A DNA stretch of 64,000 bases, taken from assembly GCF_040783535.2 (NCBI RefSeq), contig NZ_JBFONW020000003.1, positions 186,001 through 250,000 on the forward strand, written 5' to 3'. Position numbers and translations under genes: made by a program. Positions 50,840 to 60,413 of the stretch are shown piece after piece. This DNA comes from Aestuariibius insulae (GTDB taxonomy: Bacteria; Pseudomonadota; Alphaproteobacteria; Rhodobacterales; Rhodobacteraceae). The stretch's first letter is position 1. Each line of letters begins with the position of its first letter. A model generated the notes under the pieces. The model saw only the letters and a program-made list of their open reading frames with translations. It ran no database searches and was not told the origin of the DNA.

Positions 50840-52134
50840 TCGAGATCGCGCTTCTCGCCATTGGCGTCCTCGTCCTGACGCTGACGCTCGGCGTCCCTCT
50901 CCCCTGGTGCTTTGGCGCGGCCCTGATGGTCATGTACTTCGTCGGCGACGTGACCATGAAGGGCATGGTCCTGTGGGGATTCCAACAACTGGGAAACCCG
51001 ACTCTTCTCGCCATCCCTCTCTTCGTTTTCGCGGGGACAATCATGGCGCAGAGCGGGATCGCCAGCGCGCTTCTGCGCTTCGTGAACGCCTTCGTCGGTC
51101 ATATCCGCGGCGGCCTGGGCGTCGTGGCAGCGGTGAGCTGTGCGATCATCGGGGCGATCTCCGGCTCAGGCCTTACCGGGATTGCTGCCATTGGACCTCT
51201 CCTTATTCCTGAAATGGAGAAGCGTGGCTATCCACGCGCCTACGCCACCGCGCTAATCGCGAATTCCTCGATCCTAGGGCTCCTGATCCCGCCTTCGGTG
51301 ACGATGATCCTCTACGGATGGGTCACGGATACTTCGATCGTCGCCTGCTTCCTCGCGACCCTCATCCCCGGTCTCATCATCATGGCCAACTTCTCGGTCG
51401 TGAACCTCATCATGTCGCGCAGGTTTAAGCTGACGCTCGATGCACGGCCCACGGTGCCGGAACTTACCCGCCAGGTTGGCCGCAACACGGTCTTCGCGCT
51501 TCCGGCGCTCCTCATGCCGATCATGATCCTCGGCGGCATCTACGGGGGGATCATGACGCCGACCGAGGCTGCCGCCCTCGCCGTCATCTACGCGATCCCT
51601 GTCGGCTTCTTGATCTACCGTGGTCTCGACTGGAACGGCTTCCTGTCCTGCGCCTCGGAAGCGTCGACTGCCGTCGGTGCGATCATGCTGATGATTCTGT
51701 TCTCCATGATCTTCGGCCAGATGCTTGTCTTCGAAGGCGTGCCGCAGAACCTCGTCGGGGTGATCTTCGGCATCACCGAGAACAAGATCGTTCTCTTGAT
51801 CGCGATCAACATCCTTCTCTTTCTCGTGGGGATGGTCGTGAACGACGCGACCGCGATCCTACTGATCGCGCCGCTCCTCCTTCCGCTGATGAACGCCATC
51901 GGCGTGGACCCAATCCACTTCGCGGCGATCATGGGGGTCAACACCGCCATGGGGGGCGTAACGCCGCCCTACGCGTCGATCCTCTACATGGGTGCGCGGA
52001 TCGGAAAGGTGAAGGTGACCAAAGTCATCCCGCCGGCGATGGTGCTGATCGTGACCGGCTATTTGCCCGTCGTCTTCCTCACATCGCTCTGGCCCGACGT
52101 CGCGCTCTTCCTGCCGCGTCTGTTCGGCTACTGA
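50836..52134 (+). CDS. dctM: TRAP transporter large permease
   Basis: 432 residues, about twelve membrane helices. GNPTLLAIPLFVFAGTIMAQSGIA, CAIIGAISGSGLTGIAAIGPLLIPEMEKRGY and IPPSVTMILYGWVTDTS are signature stretches of DctM; NDATAILLIAPLLLPLMNAIGVDPIHFAAIM lies in the second half. It moves the substrate with sodium ions. Same operon as dctQ and dctP. Confidence 0.95.
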   Translation: MIEIALLAIGVLVLTLTLGVPLPWCFGAALMVMYFVGDVTMKGMVLWGFQQLGNPTLLAIPLFVFAGTIMAQSGIASALLRFVNAFVGHIRGGLGVVAAVSCAIIGAISGSGLTGIAAIGPLLIPEMEKRGYPRAYATALIANSSILGLLIPPSVTMILYGWVTDTSIVACFLATLIPGLIIMANFSVVNLIMSRRFKLTLDARPTVPELTRQVGRNTVFALPALLMPIMILGGIYGGIMTPTEAAALAVIYAIPVGFLIYRGLDWNGFLSCASEASTAVGAIMLMILFSMIFGQMLVFEGVPQNLVGVIFGITENKIVLLIAINILLFLVGMVVNDATAILLIAPLLLPLMNAIGVDPIHFAAIMGVNTAMGGVTPPYASILYMGARIGKVKVTKVIPPAMVLIVTGYLPVVFLTSLWPDVALFLPRLFGY

Positions 52135-52171
52135 CGCAACCCCTTCTAGAAACCAACAGAGGAGAAAGACG

Positions 52172-53161
52172 ATGAAGACACTGATTGCGACGGGGGCTCT
52201 TGCAGCCCTGCTTGGCAGCACCGGCATAGTGATGGCCGAAGACCTACGAATGAGCCATGTGCGACCGCAAGGCGCGACCATCGACTTGGAACTCACAGCC
52301 TTCGCCGACGCGGTCCGCGAAGCGACGGACGGCGACGTCAACATCGAACTCTTCCCGGCTTCTGCTCTCGGGGACTACACGACAGTCCAAGAGCGGATCT
52401 CGGTCGGCGCTGTCGAGATGGCCACGCAGCCGGCCGCGACCGGCATCGATCGGCGAATGCAGATCGCGTCCTTCCCCTATATCGCCTCCAACTGGGAGGA
52501 AGCCCAGTCAATCTACGGACCTGGTGGGGTGATCCACGAGACGATGGCCGAACTCTACGCGGAACAGGGCATCACAATGCTCGCGGCCTATCCCGTCTAT
52601 TTCGGCGGCATCGCGCTGAACACCGAAGCCGTGAACCCCGGCTCTACCGAGGACAACGGGATCAAGGTCCGAGTGCCGGGCATTAAGAGCTTCCAGCTGA
52701 CCGGCGAAGCCCTCGGCTACATCCCGTCGCCGATCCCGTTCTCGGAGGCCTTCACGGCGGTCCAGACCGGCGTGGTCGACGGCGTGATCGGCTCGGGTGC
52801 CGAGGGGTACTATGCATCGTTCCGTGACGTGACGCAGACCTACGTTCCGGCGAACACCCATTTCGAGGTGTGGTTCATGCTCATCAACACGGACACGCTG
52901 AACGGCCTCGACGCAGAGGATCAGGAGGCGCTTCGCACCGCGGCCGTCGAGTTCGAGAACACAAGGTGGGGGGTCGCCGAGGAAGACCAGACCCGCAATG
53001 AGCAGCGCCTCGTCGACGAGTTGGGCGCGACGCTGGTCGAACTGTCCGACGAGGAGCTCGCCGGAATGTCCGAGACAGTTCGCGCCGCCGTATGGCCCGA
53101 AGTCCTGCAGGACATCGGCGAAGAATGGGGTCAGTCGATCCTCGATCGCGCCGGCAACTGA
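52172..53161 (+). CDS. dctP: TRAP transporter solute-binding protein
   Basis: 329 residues. Signal peptide KTLIATGALAALLGSTGIVMA, then a DctP-type binding protein: LELTAFADAVREATDGDVNIELFPASALGDYTTVQERISVGAVEM, GIKVRVPG (arginine for carboxylate binding) and PFSEAFTAVQTGVVDGVIG. Binds a carboxylated compound in the periplasm. GAGGAG precedes the start. The adjacent dehydrogenase suggests an N-substituted amino acid or opine as substrate. Confidence 0.95.
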   Translation: MKTLIATGALAALLGSTGIVMAEDLRMSHVRPQGATIDLELTAFADAVREATDGDVNIELFPASALGDYTTVQERISVGAVEMATQPAATGIDRRMQIASFPYIASNWEEAQSIYGPGGVIHETMAELYAEQGITMLAAYPVYFGGIALNTEAVNPGSTEDNGIKVRVPGIKSFQLTGEALGYIPSPIPFSEAFTAVQTGVVDGVIGSGAEGYYASFRDVTQTYVPANTHFEVWFMLINTDTLNGLDAEDQEALRTAAVEFENTRWGVAEEDQTRNEQRLVDELGATLVELSDEELAGMSETVRAAVWPEVLQDIGEEWGQSILDRAGN

Positions 53162-53227
53162 CCGGCGCGCGCCGGGCGGTCGTCTCCCGCCCGCCCGGCG
53201 CACCTTTAGCGGGGCGTAAGGACTATC

Positions 53228-54319
53228 ATGGAAACGGACTACGCGATCATCGGCGGGGGCGTCGTCGGGCTTTCCGTGGCTTGGGGGCTTCTCAGCCTCG
53301 GCCGCCGCGTCGTCGTCCTCGACGGAGGCGACGGCAGCTATCGTGCGAGCCGCGGCAACTTCGGGCTCGTCTGGATCCAATCCAAAGGCCTCAATGAGCC
53401 GCGCTACGCGCGATGGTCTCAACGTTCGACCGGCCTCTGGAAGGAGTTCGCTGAGGAACTCGCCTGCCATACGGGGCACGATGTCGGTTTGGAGCAAGAG
53501 GGAGGCTACGATCTCCATTTCTCCGAAGAGACCCTCGCCGCCACTGTGGCGAAATACGAAGTCCTGAAGGCGGAGCTCGACGGCAACTATCCTTACGAAG
53601 TCCTTGGTCACAACGCGCTGCGCCAAGCCGAACCTGAGATTGGCGGTGACGTCGTCGGTGCAATCCTCCATCATCAGGATGGACAGGCGAACCCCTTGCG
53701 GTTGCTTAAGGCGCTGGCCGACGATGTCCGCCGGATGGGTGGGCGCGTACTCAACGGCAAGACCGTGGATTACGTTGATCGAAGCGACGGCTTCTTCCTC
53801 GAATGCGACGATGGGACGACTGTGCGTTCCGAGCGCGTCGTTCTTTGCGCTGGTCTTGGAGCCGCAACCCTAGGGCCGAAGTTGGGGTTCAAGGCACCGA
53901 TTCGCCCGCAGCGCGGTCAGGTCATCATAACCGAAAAGTTGCCGAAGATGATCAACCGGCCATCTCTCATCGCGCGGCAGACGGACGAAGGTGGGATCCA
54001 GATGGGAGCGACCAATGAGGAGGTCGGCTTCGACGATGGCACGACCACCGAGGGGATCGCAAAGGTCGCCCGGGACGCCGTCCGTGCGTTTCCCAAGCTA
54101 GCGAAGGCGCAGGTGGTGCGCACATGGGGCGCATTGCGCGTGATGTCCCCCGACGGCCTGCCGATCTACCAGGAGAGTGCTGAGATGCCGGGTGCATTCC
54201 TCGTGACCTGTCACAGTGGAATCACTCTCGCCGCCGCACATGCACGCCTCCTTCCTCACTGGCTCGAGAAAGCGACCGGCGCGCCGGACCTGGAGGTGTT
54301 CAGTGAAAGCAGATTCTGA
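53228..54319 (+). CDS. FAD-dependent amino acid/opine dehydrogenase subunit (HcnC/OoxB-like)
   Basis: 363 residues, D-amino-acid-oxidase (DAO) family. AIIGGGVVGLSVAWGL at 6-21 binds FAD, RASRGNFGLVW follows, and HSGITLAAAHARLLPHWL closes the FAD site. In HcnABC, opine oxidase and D-hydroxyproline dehydrogenase this is the subunit that oxidises the carbon-nitrogen bond. Next come a small 2Fe-2S protein and a second flavoprotein, the same trio as in those enzymes. The gene overlaps the next one by 17 bases. Confidence 0.88.
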   Translation: METDYAIIGGGVVGLSVAWGLLSLGRRVVVLDGGDGSYRASRGNFGLVWIQSKGLNEPRYARWSQRSTGLWKEFAEELACHTGHDVGLEQEGGYDLHFSEETLAATVAKYEVLKAELDGNYPYEVLGHNALRQAEPEIGGDVVGAILHHQDGQANPLRLLKALADDVRRMGGRVLNGKTVDYVDRSDGFFLECDDGTTVRSERVVLCAGLGAATLGPKLGFKAPIRPQRGQVIITEKLPKMINRPSLIARQTDEGGIQMGATNEEVGFDDGTTTEGIAKVARDAVRAFPKLAKAQVVRTWGALRVMSPDGLPIYQESAEMPGAFLVTCHSGITLAAAHARLLPHWLEKATGAPDLEVFSESRF

Positions 54320-54608
54320 CTTTCAGATCCTCGGTCGGCTGAAGTCCCAGGTTTCCATCATATTCGACGGAAACGCGGTTCAGGTACGGCAAGGCGGCAA
54401 CCTGGCCGCCGAACTTCTCGCCGCCGGAATTACGACGTTCCGAAGGACGCCGAAGTCGGGGGCTCAGCGGGGGCCATTCTGCATGATGGGCGCGTGTTAC
54501 GATTGCTTGGTTTCGATCGATGGCATCGTTCGTCAATCGTGCATGCTTACTGCAGAGGATGGCCTCGTCGTCGAGCGTGCCGGGCCAGGAGCAGGTACGG
54601 ATGAGTGA
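54303..54608 (+). CDS. 2Fe-2S subunit (HcnA/OoxC-like)
   Basis: 101 residues starting at GTG 54303. Cysteines at 60, 65, 68 and 80 (CMMGACYDCLV...C) give the plant-type 2Fe-2S ligand set of the small subunit of HcnABC-type dehydrogenases. It passes electrons between the flavoprotein subunits. It overlaps both neighbours (17 and 8 bases), a sign of strict co-production of the three subunits. Confidence 0.87.
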   Translation: MKADSDFQILGRLKSQVSIIFDGNAVQVRQGGNLAAELLAAGITTFRRTPKSGAQRGPFCMMGACYDCLVSIDGIVRQSCMLTAEDGLVVERAGPGAGTDE

Positions 54609-55998
54609 GACCGACCTCATCATCATCGGCGCGGGGCCCGCCGGCCTCGCGGCTGCACGGATGGCAGCGGATTGCGGGCTCGCCGTGCTTCTCTTGGACG
54701 AGCAGCGGGCGGCCGGAGGCCAGATTTATCGCAACGTAGACGGCGTTTCGGATGCCGAAGCGGCAGTCTTGGGCAAGGACTACTTGTCAGGCCGTAAGCT
54801 CACAAGCGCGCTGGCTCATCCAAAGATCCAGCATTTCCATCATGCCGTCGTATGGCAGGTGTCCGGAGACTGCAGGGTCTCTTACAGCATCGATGGTAAC
54901 GGGACGACGGTGGCCGGTCGCGCCCTCCTGATCGCTACCGGGGCGGTTGAGCGCCCAATGCCGATTCCGGGGTGGACCCTCCCCGGAGTGATGACGGCTG
55001 GCGCGGCTCAGATCCTTCTCAAGCAGTCTGGGGTCGCTGCCGCCAATGCAGTCCTCGCGGGCTCGGGACCGCTTCTCTATCTCGTCGCGAGCCAGCTTTG
55101 CAGAGCCGGACAGCCGCCACGGGCGCTCGTCGAAACGCAAGGGCCTCGCGATCTAGCAGGTGCCCTGCGGCACGGAGCGGGTGCTCTACGCGGTTGGAAG
55201 TATCCATTGAAGGGACTTGGACTCCTTGCCGAACTGCGTCGGGCTGGTGTCGAACGTCATACCGGTGCCCGTGATATACGTATCGAGGGGAACGACCGTA
55301 CCGAGGTCCTTACCTTCAAGACGAGGTCGGGCTTCAAGCGCATCGATTGCAGGACGGTCCTTCTCCATCACGGCGTCGTTCCCAACACACAGATCACACG
55401 ATCCGTGGAGATCGAGCATAGATGGGATGTGGGTCAGAGTTGCTTCGTGCCGGCCCGGGACGACTGGGGGCGGACATCTCTAGAACGGGTCTTTGTCGCC
55501 GGTGACGGCGGCGGTATTGGCGGGGCCGAGGCCGCGGCACTGAAGGGACGGTTGAGCGCGCTCGCCGCGGCCTGTGACCTCGGGTATCTTGAGGCCTCCG
55601 CCAAGGACGAGGCGGCTCGGCCGATCCGCAGAGCCCTCGCTAAGGAGATGGCGGCCCGGCCGTTCATCGATATGGCGTACCCTCCCTATCGAGAAGCCCT
55701 AATCCCTGGAGATGGCACCATCATCTGCCGATGCGAAGAGATCGATGCGGCTGAGATCCGGCGTTGCGTATCGCTCGGATGCGAAGGTCCGAACCAGACC
55801 AAGGCGTACTGCCGCGCGGGCATGGGGGCATGCCAAGGCCGTTATTGCGGGCTGACCGTGACGAACATCCTCTCGGACGAGCTCGGCCGGAGCCCTGATG
55901 AGGTCGGCTACTACCGCATCCGCGCGCCGCTCAAGCCCGTCACCTTGGGAGAACTTGCGGCAATGCACGAGGACAAGACCGAAGGGATACAGACATGA
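54601..55998 (+). CDS. Flavoprotein/BFD-type subunit (HcnB/OoxA-like)
   Basis: 465 residues. DLIIIGAGPAGLAAARMA binds FAD, ALLIATGAVERPMPIPGWTLPGV is the pyridine-nucleotide-reductase core, and the C-terminal IICRCEEIDAAEIRRCVSLGCEG...CRAGMGACQGRYC is the BFD-like iron-sulfur region. Together with the two preceding gene products it forms a membrane-linked or soluble dehydrogenase that feeds electrons to the respiratory chain. Start 54601 overlaps the preceding gene by 8 bases. Overlaps the RidA gene by ATGA. Confidence 0.9.
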   Translation: MSETDLIIIGAGPAGLAAARMAADCGLAVLLLDEQRAAGGQIYRNVDGVSDAEAAVLGKDYLSGRKLTSALAHPKIQHFHHAVVWQVSGDCRVSYSIDGNGTTVAGRALLIATGAVERPMPIPGWTLPGVMTAGAAQILLKQSGVAAANAVLAGSGPLLYLVASQLCRAGQPPRALVETQGPRDLAGALRHGAGALRGWKYPLKGLGLLAELRRAGVERHTGARDIRIEGNDRTEVLTFKTRSGFKRIDCRTVLLHHGVVPNTQITRSVEIEHRWDVGQSCFVPARDDWGRTSLERVFVAGDGGGIGGAEAAALKGRLSALAAACDLGYLEASAKDEAARPIRRALAKEMAARPFIDMAYPPYREALIPGDGTIICRCEEIDAAEIRRCVSLGCEGPNQTKAYCRAGMGACQGRYCGLTVTNILSDELGRSPDEVGYYRIRAPLKPVTLGELAAMHEDKTEGIQT

Positions 55999-56336
55999 TT
56001 GAAAGACAGCAGACTTCTGCTCGGATGAGCCGCATCGTGAAGCACAACGGGATGGTATATCTTTGCGGTCAGGTCGGGGATGGGCGGACTATTCAGGAGC
56101 AGACGCGCGACTGCGTCGGGCGCGTCGAGCGTCTTCTGGCCGAAGCCGGTTCTTCGAAGGATCGCATGCTTCAGGCTATCGTGTGGCTAGCCGACATGTC
56201 CGACTTCGATGGGATGAACGAGGTCTGGGACGCGTGGGTTCCAGAAGGGAAGGCCCCAGCGCGGGCCTGCGGGGAGGCGAAGCTCGCGCGAGACGAACTC
56301 CGCGTCGAGATCATCGTCACCGCAGCATGCGCCTAG
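55995..56336 (+). CDS. RidA-family enamine/imine deaminase
   Basis: 113 residues. NGMVYLCGQVGDGRTIQEQTRDCVGRVERLLAEAGSSKDRMLQAIVWLADMSDF and PARACGEAKLA with the conserved Arg are RidA features. RidA hydrolyses reactive enamines and imines to ketone plus ammonia. Here it fits two jobs: the imine released by the dehydrogenase, or 2-aminoacrylate from serine dehydratase. Coupled to the upstream subunit by ATGA. Confidence 0.88.
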   Translation: MIERQQTSARMSRIVKHNGMVYLCGQVGDGRTIQEQTRDCVGRVERLLAEAGSSKDRMLQAIVWLADMSDFDGMNEVWDAWVPEGKAPARACGEAKLARDELRVEIIVTAACA

Positions 56337-56394
56337 CCTGGGGGCCCCGGAGGGAAGCGGGAGGCTCTATGTCTTCTGCTTGCGACCGGTCGTC

Positions 56395-57813
56395 ATGAGC
56401 GCAGATCTCGAGAAACCGCATACCGCCATGAAGGCGTACGAGTTCCTTTCTTTCACGCAGCTCTTCAAGGTCGGCATCGGTCCGTCTTCGTCGCATACGA
56501 TGGGGCCCATGGTCGCTGGGCGCCGGTTCCGAAACCTCTTGAGAGGGACGGGCGCGGCGCGCATCGAGGTGCGCCTGCTCGGCTCCCTAGCGTTTACTGG
56601 GAAAGGTCATGCAACCGACCGCGCGGTCGCGCTGGGGCTTCTCGGTTTCGATTCTGCAACGATGGAGAGAGACAAAGCGGATCGAGCGCTTTCCTCGTCC
56701 GAAAGAACGGGCGAGATCGCCCTACCAGGAGGCCAGCTGGTATCCTTCCGCCCTTCGAAAGATATCGTCTTCGATTACGACACCGTACCGACCCGGCACC
56801 CGAACACGATGACGTTCCGTGCCCAGGGTCCAGACGGCAACGTCCTCTTGGAGAAGACGTACCTCTCGATCGGCGGTGGCTTTGTCACCGACGGCGAGGA
56901 GGACGGTCGGACTGCCGCGCCTGCCAACCTATCCGTACCGATGCCCTTCGGAACCGCAGCGGAGATGCTCTCAATGGCGCGCAAGAATGGCCTCTCGATT
57001 GCCCAGCTTCAACTCGCCAACGAGCGCGCGGCGGGCCTCTTCGACGTAGTCGAGGCTCTCGATGGCATCGCCGCAGTGATGCACGAGACCGTCGACCGGG
57101 GCCTGGCCGCATCCGGGGAGTTGCCCGGCGGTCTTCGGGTCGAGCGGCGCGCGCGCAGCATTCATGAGAGGCTTCAGGCCGAGTCACGCGGAGTGGCTGA
57201 AGTGGCTAGCAGATCGAACGAGTGGCTCTCGGTCTTCGCGATGGCGGTCAACGAGGAGAATGCTGCAGGCGGGCGCATCGTCACTGCGCCAACGAACGGT
57301 GCGGCTGGCGTCATCCCCGCCGTGCTCCGGTATGCGCAGATGGTCGTGGAGGGTTTCGGTCCGGAAGAGGTTCGTACCTTCCTCCTTACCGCTGCTGCGA
57401 TTGGAAGCTTGATTAAGGCCAATGCGTCGATCTCCGGCGCTGAGGTCGGATGTCAGGGCGAAGTCGGTTCAGCATCGGCCATGGCCGCAGCAGGTATGGC
57501 TTCCATACTTGGAGCTTCGCCGGAGCAAGTAGCAAATGCGGCGGAGATGGCTTTGGAGCATCATCTCGGCATGACGTGCGACCCAATAGGTGGGTTGGTT
57601 CAGGTGCCATGCATCGAGCGGAATGCCTTTGGCGCAGTGAAGGCAGTCACGGCAGCATCGCTCTCAAGACACGGAACCGGACGGCAAGTTGTCTCTCTGG
57701 ACGTCGCAATTGAAACAATGCGCCAGACCGGTCGAGACATGGCGAACGAGTACAAGGAAACAAGTTTGGGCGGACTTGCCTCAAACATCAGCGTGGGTCG
57801 AACAGAATGCTGA
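56395..57813 (+). CDS. sdaA: Iron-sulfur L-serine dehydratase
   Basis: 472 residues, single-chain type. GIGPSSSHTMGPM in the first 50 residues is the signature, KGHATDRAVALGLLGF and SIGGGFVTD follow in the beta domain, and the alpha domain has NGAAGVIPAVL, GCQGEVGSASAMAAAG and MTCDPIGGLVQVPCIERNAFG with the Cys ligands of the 4Fe-4S cluster. Converts L-serine into pyruvate and ammonia. Start taken at ATG 56395; an internal ATG at 56428 is possible. Its place at the end of the operon implies that serine is a product of the imported compound. Confidence 0.93.
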   Translation: MSADLEKPHTAMKAYEFLSFTQLFKVGIGPSSSHTMGPMVAGRRFRNLLRGTGAARIEVRLLGSLAFTGKGHATDRAVALGLLGFDSATMERDKADRALSSSERTGEIALPGGQLVSFRPSKDIVFDYDTVPTRHPNTMTFRAQGPDGNVLLEKTYLSIGGGFVTDGEEDGRTAAPANLSVPMPFGTAAEMLSMARKNGLSIAQLQLANERAAGLFDVVEALDGIAAVMHETVDRGLAASGELPGGLRVERRARSIHERLQAESRGVAEVASRSNEWLSVFAMAVNEENAAGGRIVTAPTNGAAGVIPAVLRYAQMVVEGFGPEEVRTFLLTAAAIGSLIKANASISGAEVGCQGEVGSASAMAAAGMASILGASPEQVANAAEMALEHHLGMTCDPIGGLVQVPCIERNAFGAVKAVTAASLSRHGTGRQVVSLDVAIETMRQTGRDMANEYKETSLGGLASNISVGRTEC

Positions 57814-58052
57814 ACTACAGCGAAGCAATTACGCTGGGAGAAGATTCATTGCATCGATCGAATACCGCAGGAATCAAGAAGTTCAGCCGATTTCCTAGCT
57901 GTACTCGCGAAGCTAGCCTTATTCAAATTTTCCGTTCAAGATACGGATCCTTTGCCAATTTTTTATCTTTTTCCGATCGACCAGTCAGGATATCGCGGAC
58001 ACTTGTCGATTGCCCTTCCAATCATAGATTCTTGCTATTGGTTTAAAGGGTC

Positions 58053-58952
58053 ATGGAATTACGCCAACTTCGCTATTTCGTGGCCGTTGCCGATTCAGGC
58101 AGCATCAGCGCGGCGGCGCGACAGTTGGGCGTCTCTCAACCAACGATAAGCGAACGTATTCGCGCGCTCGAAGACCGGCTGAACACAAATCTCTTCGAAA
58201 GGCATGCGACTGGCATGCAGATGACGTATGCTGGCCACCAGCTGCTAGGCACCGCCCGCCGGATCATCTCCGATCTAGAAAAGGCGTCGAGCTTCGCGGA
58301 GCGCATCGCACGCGTCGAAATGGGCAGCCTATCGATCGGGTTCTATACGTCTTTGGTTTGTGGTCCGATCCGGGAGGTCCTGCGGGCGTTCCATGTCGAG
58401 GCGCCGGAGGTCACGTTGGAGCTACACGAGGGGAGTCCTACCGATCTCTTGGCGAAACTGCGCGCCCGCGAACTCGAACTGATCCTGACGGTCTTGGAGG
58501 TGGAAAACTCCGATCTGGAAGTTCAGGCGCTTTGGGACGAGGGGCTCATCGCAGCCCTGCCAACGCACCACCCCCTTGCGAATAATCAAAGTCTTTCCTG
58601 GGCAGATCTGCGAGATCAGCCCATCGTCATTCGAACCTGGGCGAGTGGCTCTATGCCCTATGGGATGCTGGCACCTCGGATTGCGCCGAATGGCTATATC
58701 CCGACGCGAGAGCATTTCGTGTCGCGCGAGTCGCTGCTGGCTCTGGTCGGCATCGGCGCAGGCATAACTGTTCTCGGGGCGTCGGCTGCCGAACTGTCTA
58801 TCCCCGGGGTCGTGTTCCGACCGATCGTGGACGAGAATGCCACCGTTCCGGTGTGCGCGATCTGGCTCGTCGGCAACGAAAACCCCGCGCGGGGCCGCTT
58901 TGTCTCCATGGTCCGGGACTGGCGGCCGCAGAGGGATGCAAACGCGTCCTAG
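58053..58952 (+). CDS. LysR family regulator
   Basis: 299 residues. Helix-turn-helix: YFVAVADSGSISAAARQLGVSQPTISERIRALEDRLNTNLFE. Effector domain from about 90 (GSLSIGFYTSLVCGPIREVLRAFHVE). AAAGGG precedes the start. It follows sdaA by 240 bases and converges with the DUF2274/trb operon. It could regulate the catabolic operon or the transfer genes; the position at the cargo/transfer boundary leaves both open. Confidence 0.9.
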   Translation: MELRQLRYFVAVADSGSISAAARQLGVSQPTISERIRALEDRLNTNLFERHATGMQMTYAGHQLLGTARRIISDLEKASSFAERIARVEMGSLSIGFYTSLVCGPIREVLRAFHVEAPEVTLELHEGSPTDLLAKLRARELELILTVLEVENSDLEVQALWDEGLIAALPTHHPLANNQSLSWADLRDQPIVIRTWASGSMPYGMLAPRIAPNGYIPTREHFVSRESLLALVGIGAGITVLGASAAELSIPGVVFRPIVDENATVPVCAIWLVGNENPARGRFVSMVRDWRPQRDANAS

Positions 58953-58967
58953 CTGCCAGATGTCGTT

Positions 58968-59231
58968 TTAAGCACGGGCGGTGATGGATTTTCCCGCTTT
59001 CTTCTCCGTCGCTTTCGCTTGTTCCTTGCGCAGCTTCGCGAAGCCGCGATCGGTCACCATGAACCGCGCCAGCATGGGCGCGATGATCTGTGCGGCGCTC
59101 GCGTCCTGCCCGGTCTCCCGCGAGAGCACCTCAGCATAGGCGATGAGATCACGATGCACGGCAGCGGGGAGTTCGACGGTGAGTTTCACCGGCTTGTCGT
59201 CCACCAGCGGTCCGAGTTTAAGCTTAGCCAT
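58968..59231 (-). CDS. DUF2274 domain protein of the trb operon
   Basis: 87 residues: KLKLGPLVDDKPVKLTVELPAAVHRDLIAYAEVLSRETGQ. A ribbon-helix-helix-like basic protein always found directly after trbI in alphaproteobacterial conjugative elements. Function unknown, perhaps DNA binding. Three bases separate it from trbI. Confidence 0.9.
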   Translation of the reverse strand: MAKLKLGPLVDDKPVKLTVELPAAVHRDLIAYAEVLSRETGQDASAAQIIAPMLARFMVTDRGFAKLRKEQAKATEKKAGKSITARA

Positions 59232-59234
59232 CGC

Positions 59235-60413
59235 TCACTCCCTGAGCGGTTCGAGGACGAGATCGCGGGTGACGATCACCCGGACCGGCGTGCCGGGACG
59301 GATCGAGATCACCGGCGGCACGTCGAGCTCGCGTTGGACGACCTGCTCGCCGATCCGCCCGATTGTCTGCTGGCCGCTCTCGCGGATGGCCTCGGCGATC
59401 TCGTCCTCGTCGTCGCGTCCGAGCTCGCCCGCGAGCGCGATCAGCGTCGCGAGCCCGGCGGCGCGGACCGCCCCGCCCCAATTGTCCTCGACGCGGTCCT
59501 GCAGTCCGGCATAGCCCTGACGGTCGGCGCCCGGCAGGCGTTCGAGCACGATCGAGCGGCCGCCCGGCAGGATCAGCCGGGTCCAGACCACGAGGACACG
59601 TCGCTGCCCGGCGCCGATCTCGGCATCATAGGTGCCGATCAGCCGCGCACCCTGGGGCACGAGGAGATAGCGGCCGGTGGGGCTGTCATAGACCGCCTGG
59701 GTGACCTGCGCTGTGATCTGGCCGGGAAGATCGGAGCGCAGACCGGTCATGAGCGCGGCGGGGATGATTGTCCCGGCCTGGAGGAGGAAGGGGCTTGCGG
59801 GGGGTGCGACGCGGTCTGGGCTCACCACGCGCCGATCGACGGGGGCGTCGAGGAAGGCCTGGCGGCGTTCGGTGGCGGTCGGTTCGGATTGCGGCTGCTG
59901 GCCGGCAAGGTCCGGGAAGGCGGTCGCGGACGGGCCTGATGCAATACTTGGCGCGGGGGCCGTCCCGCCACCGCTCGTCCGCGCGAAGAGCGAACTGGTC
60001 CGAGCCGCCTCCATCTCGGCGCGCCGGGCCTGTTCGGCCGGATCGAGCGGTTGTGGCTGGATCACCGGCGGCGTGATCGGCGCGCCCTGTTCCTGGGTGC
60101 GCAGGATCGGTCGGCCGAGATCGCCGGGAAGCGGCGGACCGAGGCGGGGGATGTCGCTGTAGTCGCGTGGGAGCTGGGTGAGCTCGTCCGCCGTGGGCGG
60201 GTTGTCGGTGCGGTAGAGCTCGGTGGGCGCCTCGCCCTCGCGGGTCTGCAGCGCGACGAGCAGCACGGCACCGAGTGCGAGCGCGACCACGGCGGCGCCG
60301 GTGCCCAGCACCCGTCGCGAGAGCCGTACGACGCGCGGCGGATCGGGCCGGAGCCGCATCTCGGCGGCGATTGCCGTCTCGATCTCGCTCCGGGTGCTAT
60401 CGGCGACGCTCAT
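59235..60413 (-). CDS. trbI: Conjugal transfer protein TrbI
   Basis: 392 residues. One membrane helix (LGTGAAVVALALGAVLLVALQ) near 40, a proline-rich periplasmic linker to about 200, then the VirB10 domain: FLLQAGTIIPAALMTGLRSDLPGQITAQVTQAVYDSPTGRYLLVPQGARLIGTYD. It spans the envelope in the type IV secretion channel. Start 60413 from the ATGA overlap with trbG. Confidence 0.95.
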   Translation of the reverse strand: MSVADSTRSEIETAIAAEMRLRPDPPRVVRLSRRVLGTGAAVVALALGAVLLVALQTREGEAPTELYRTDNPPTADELTQLPRDYSDIPRLGPPLPGDLGRPILRTQEQGAPITPPVIQPQPLDPAEQARRAEMEAARTSSLFARTSGGGTAPAPSIASGPSATAFPDLAGQQPQSEPTATERRQAFLDAPVDRRVVSPDRVAPPASPFLLQAGTIIPAALMTGLRSDLPGQITAQVTQAVYDSPTGRYLLVPQGARLIGTYDAEIGAGQRRVLVVWTRLILPGGRSIVLERLPGADRQGYAGLQDRVEDNWGGAVRAAGLATLIALAGELGRDDEDEIAEAIRESGQQTIGRIGEQVVQRELDVPPVISIRPGTPVRVIVTRDLVLEPLRE

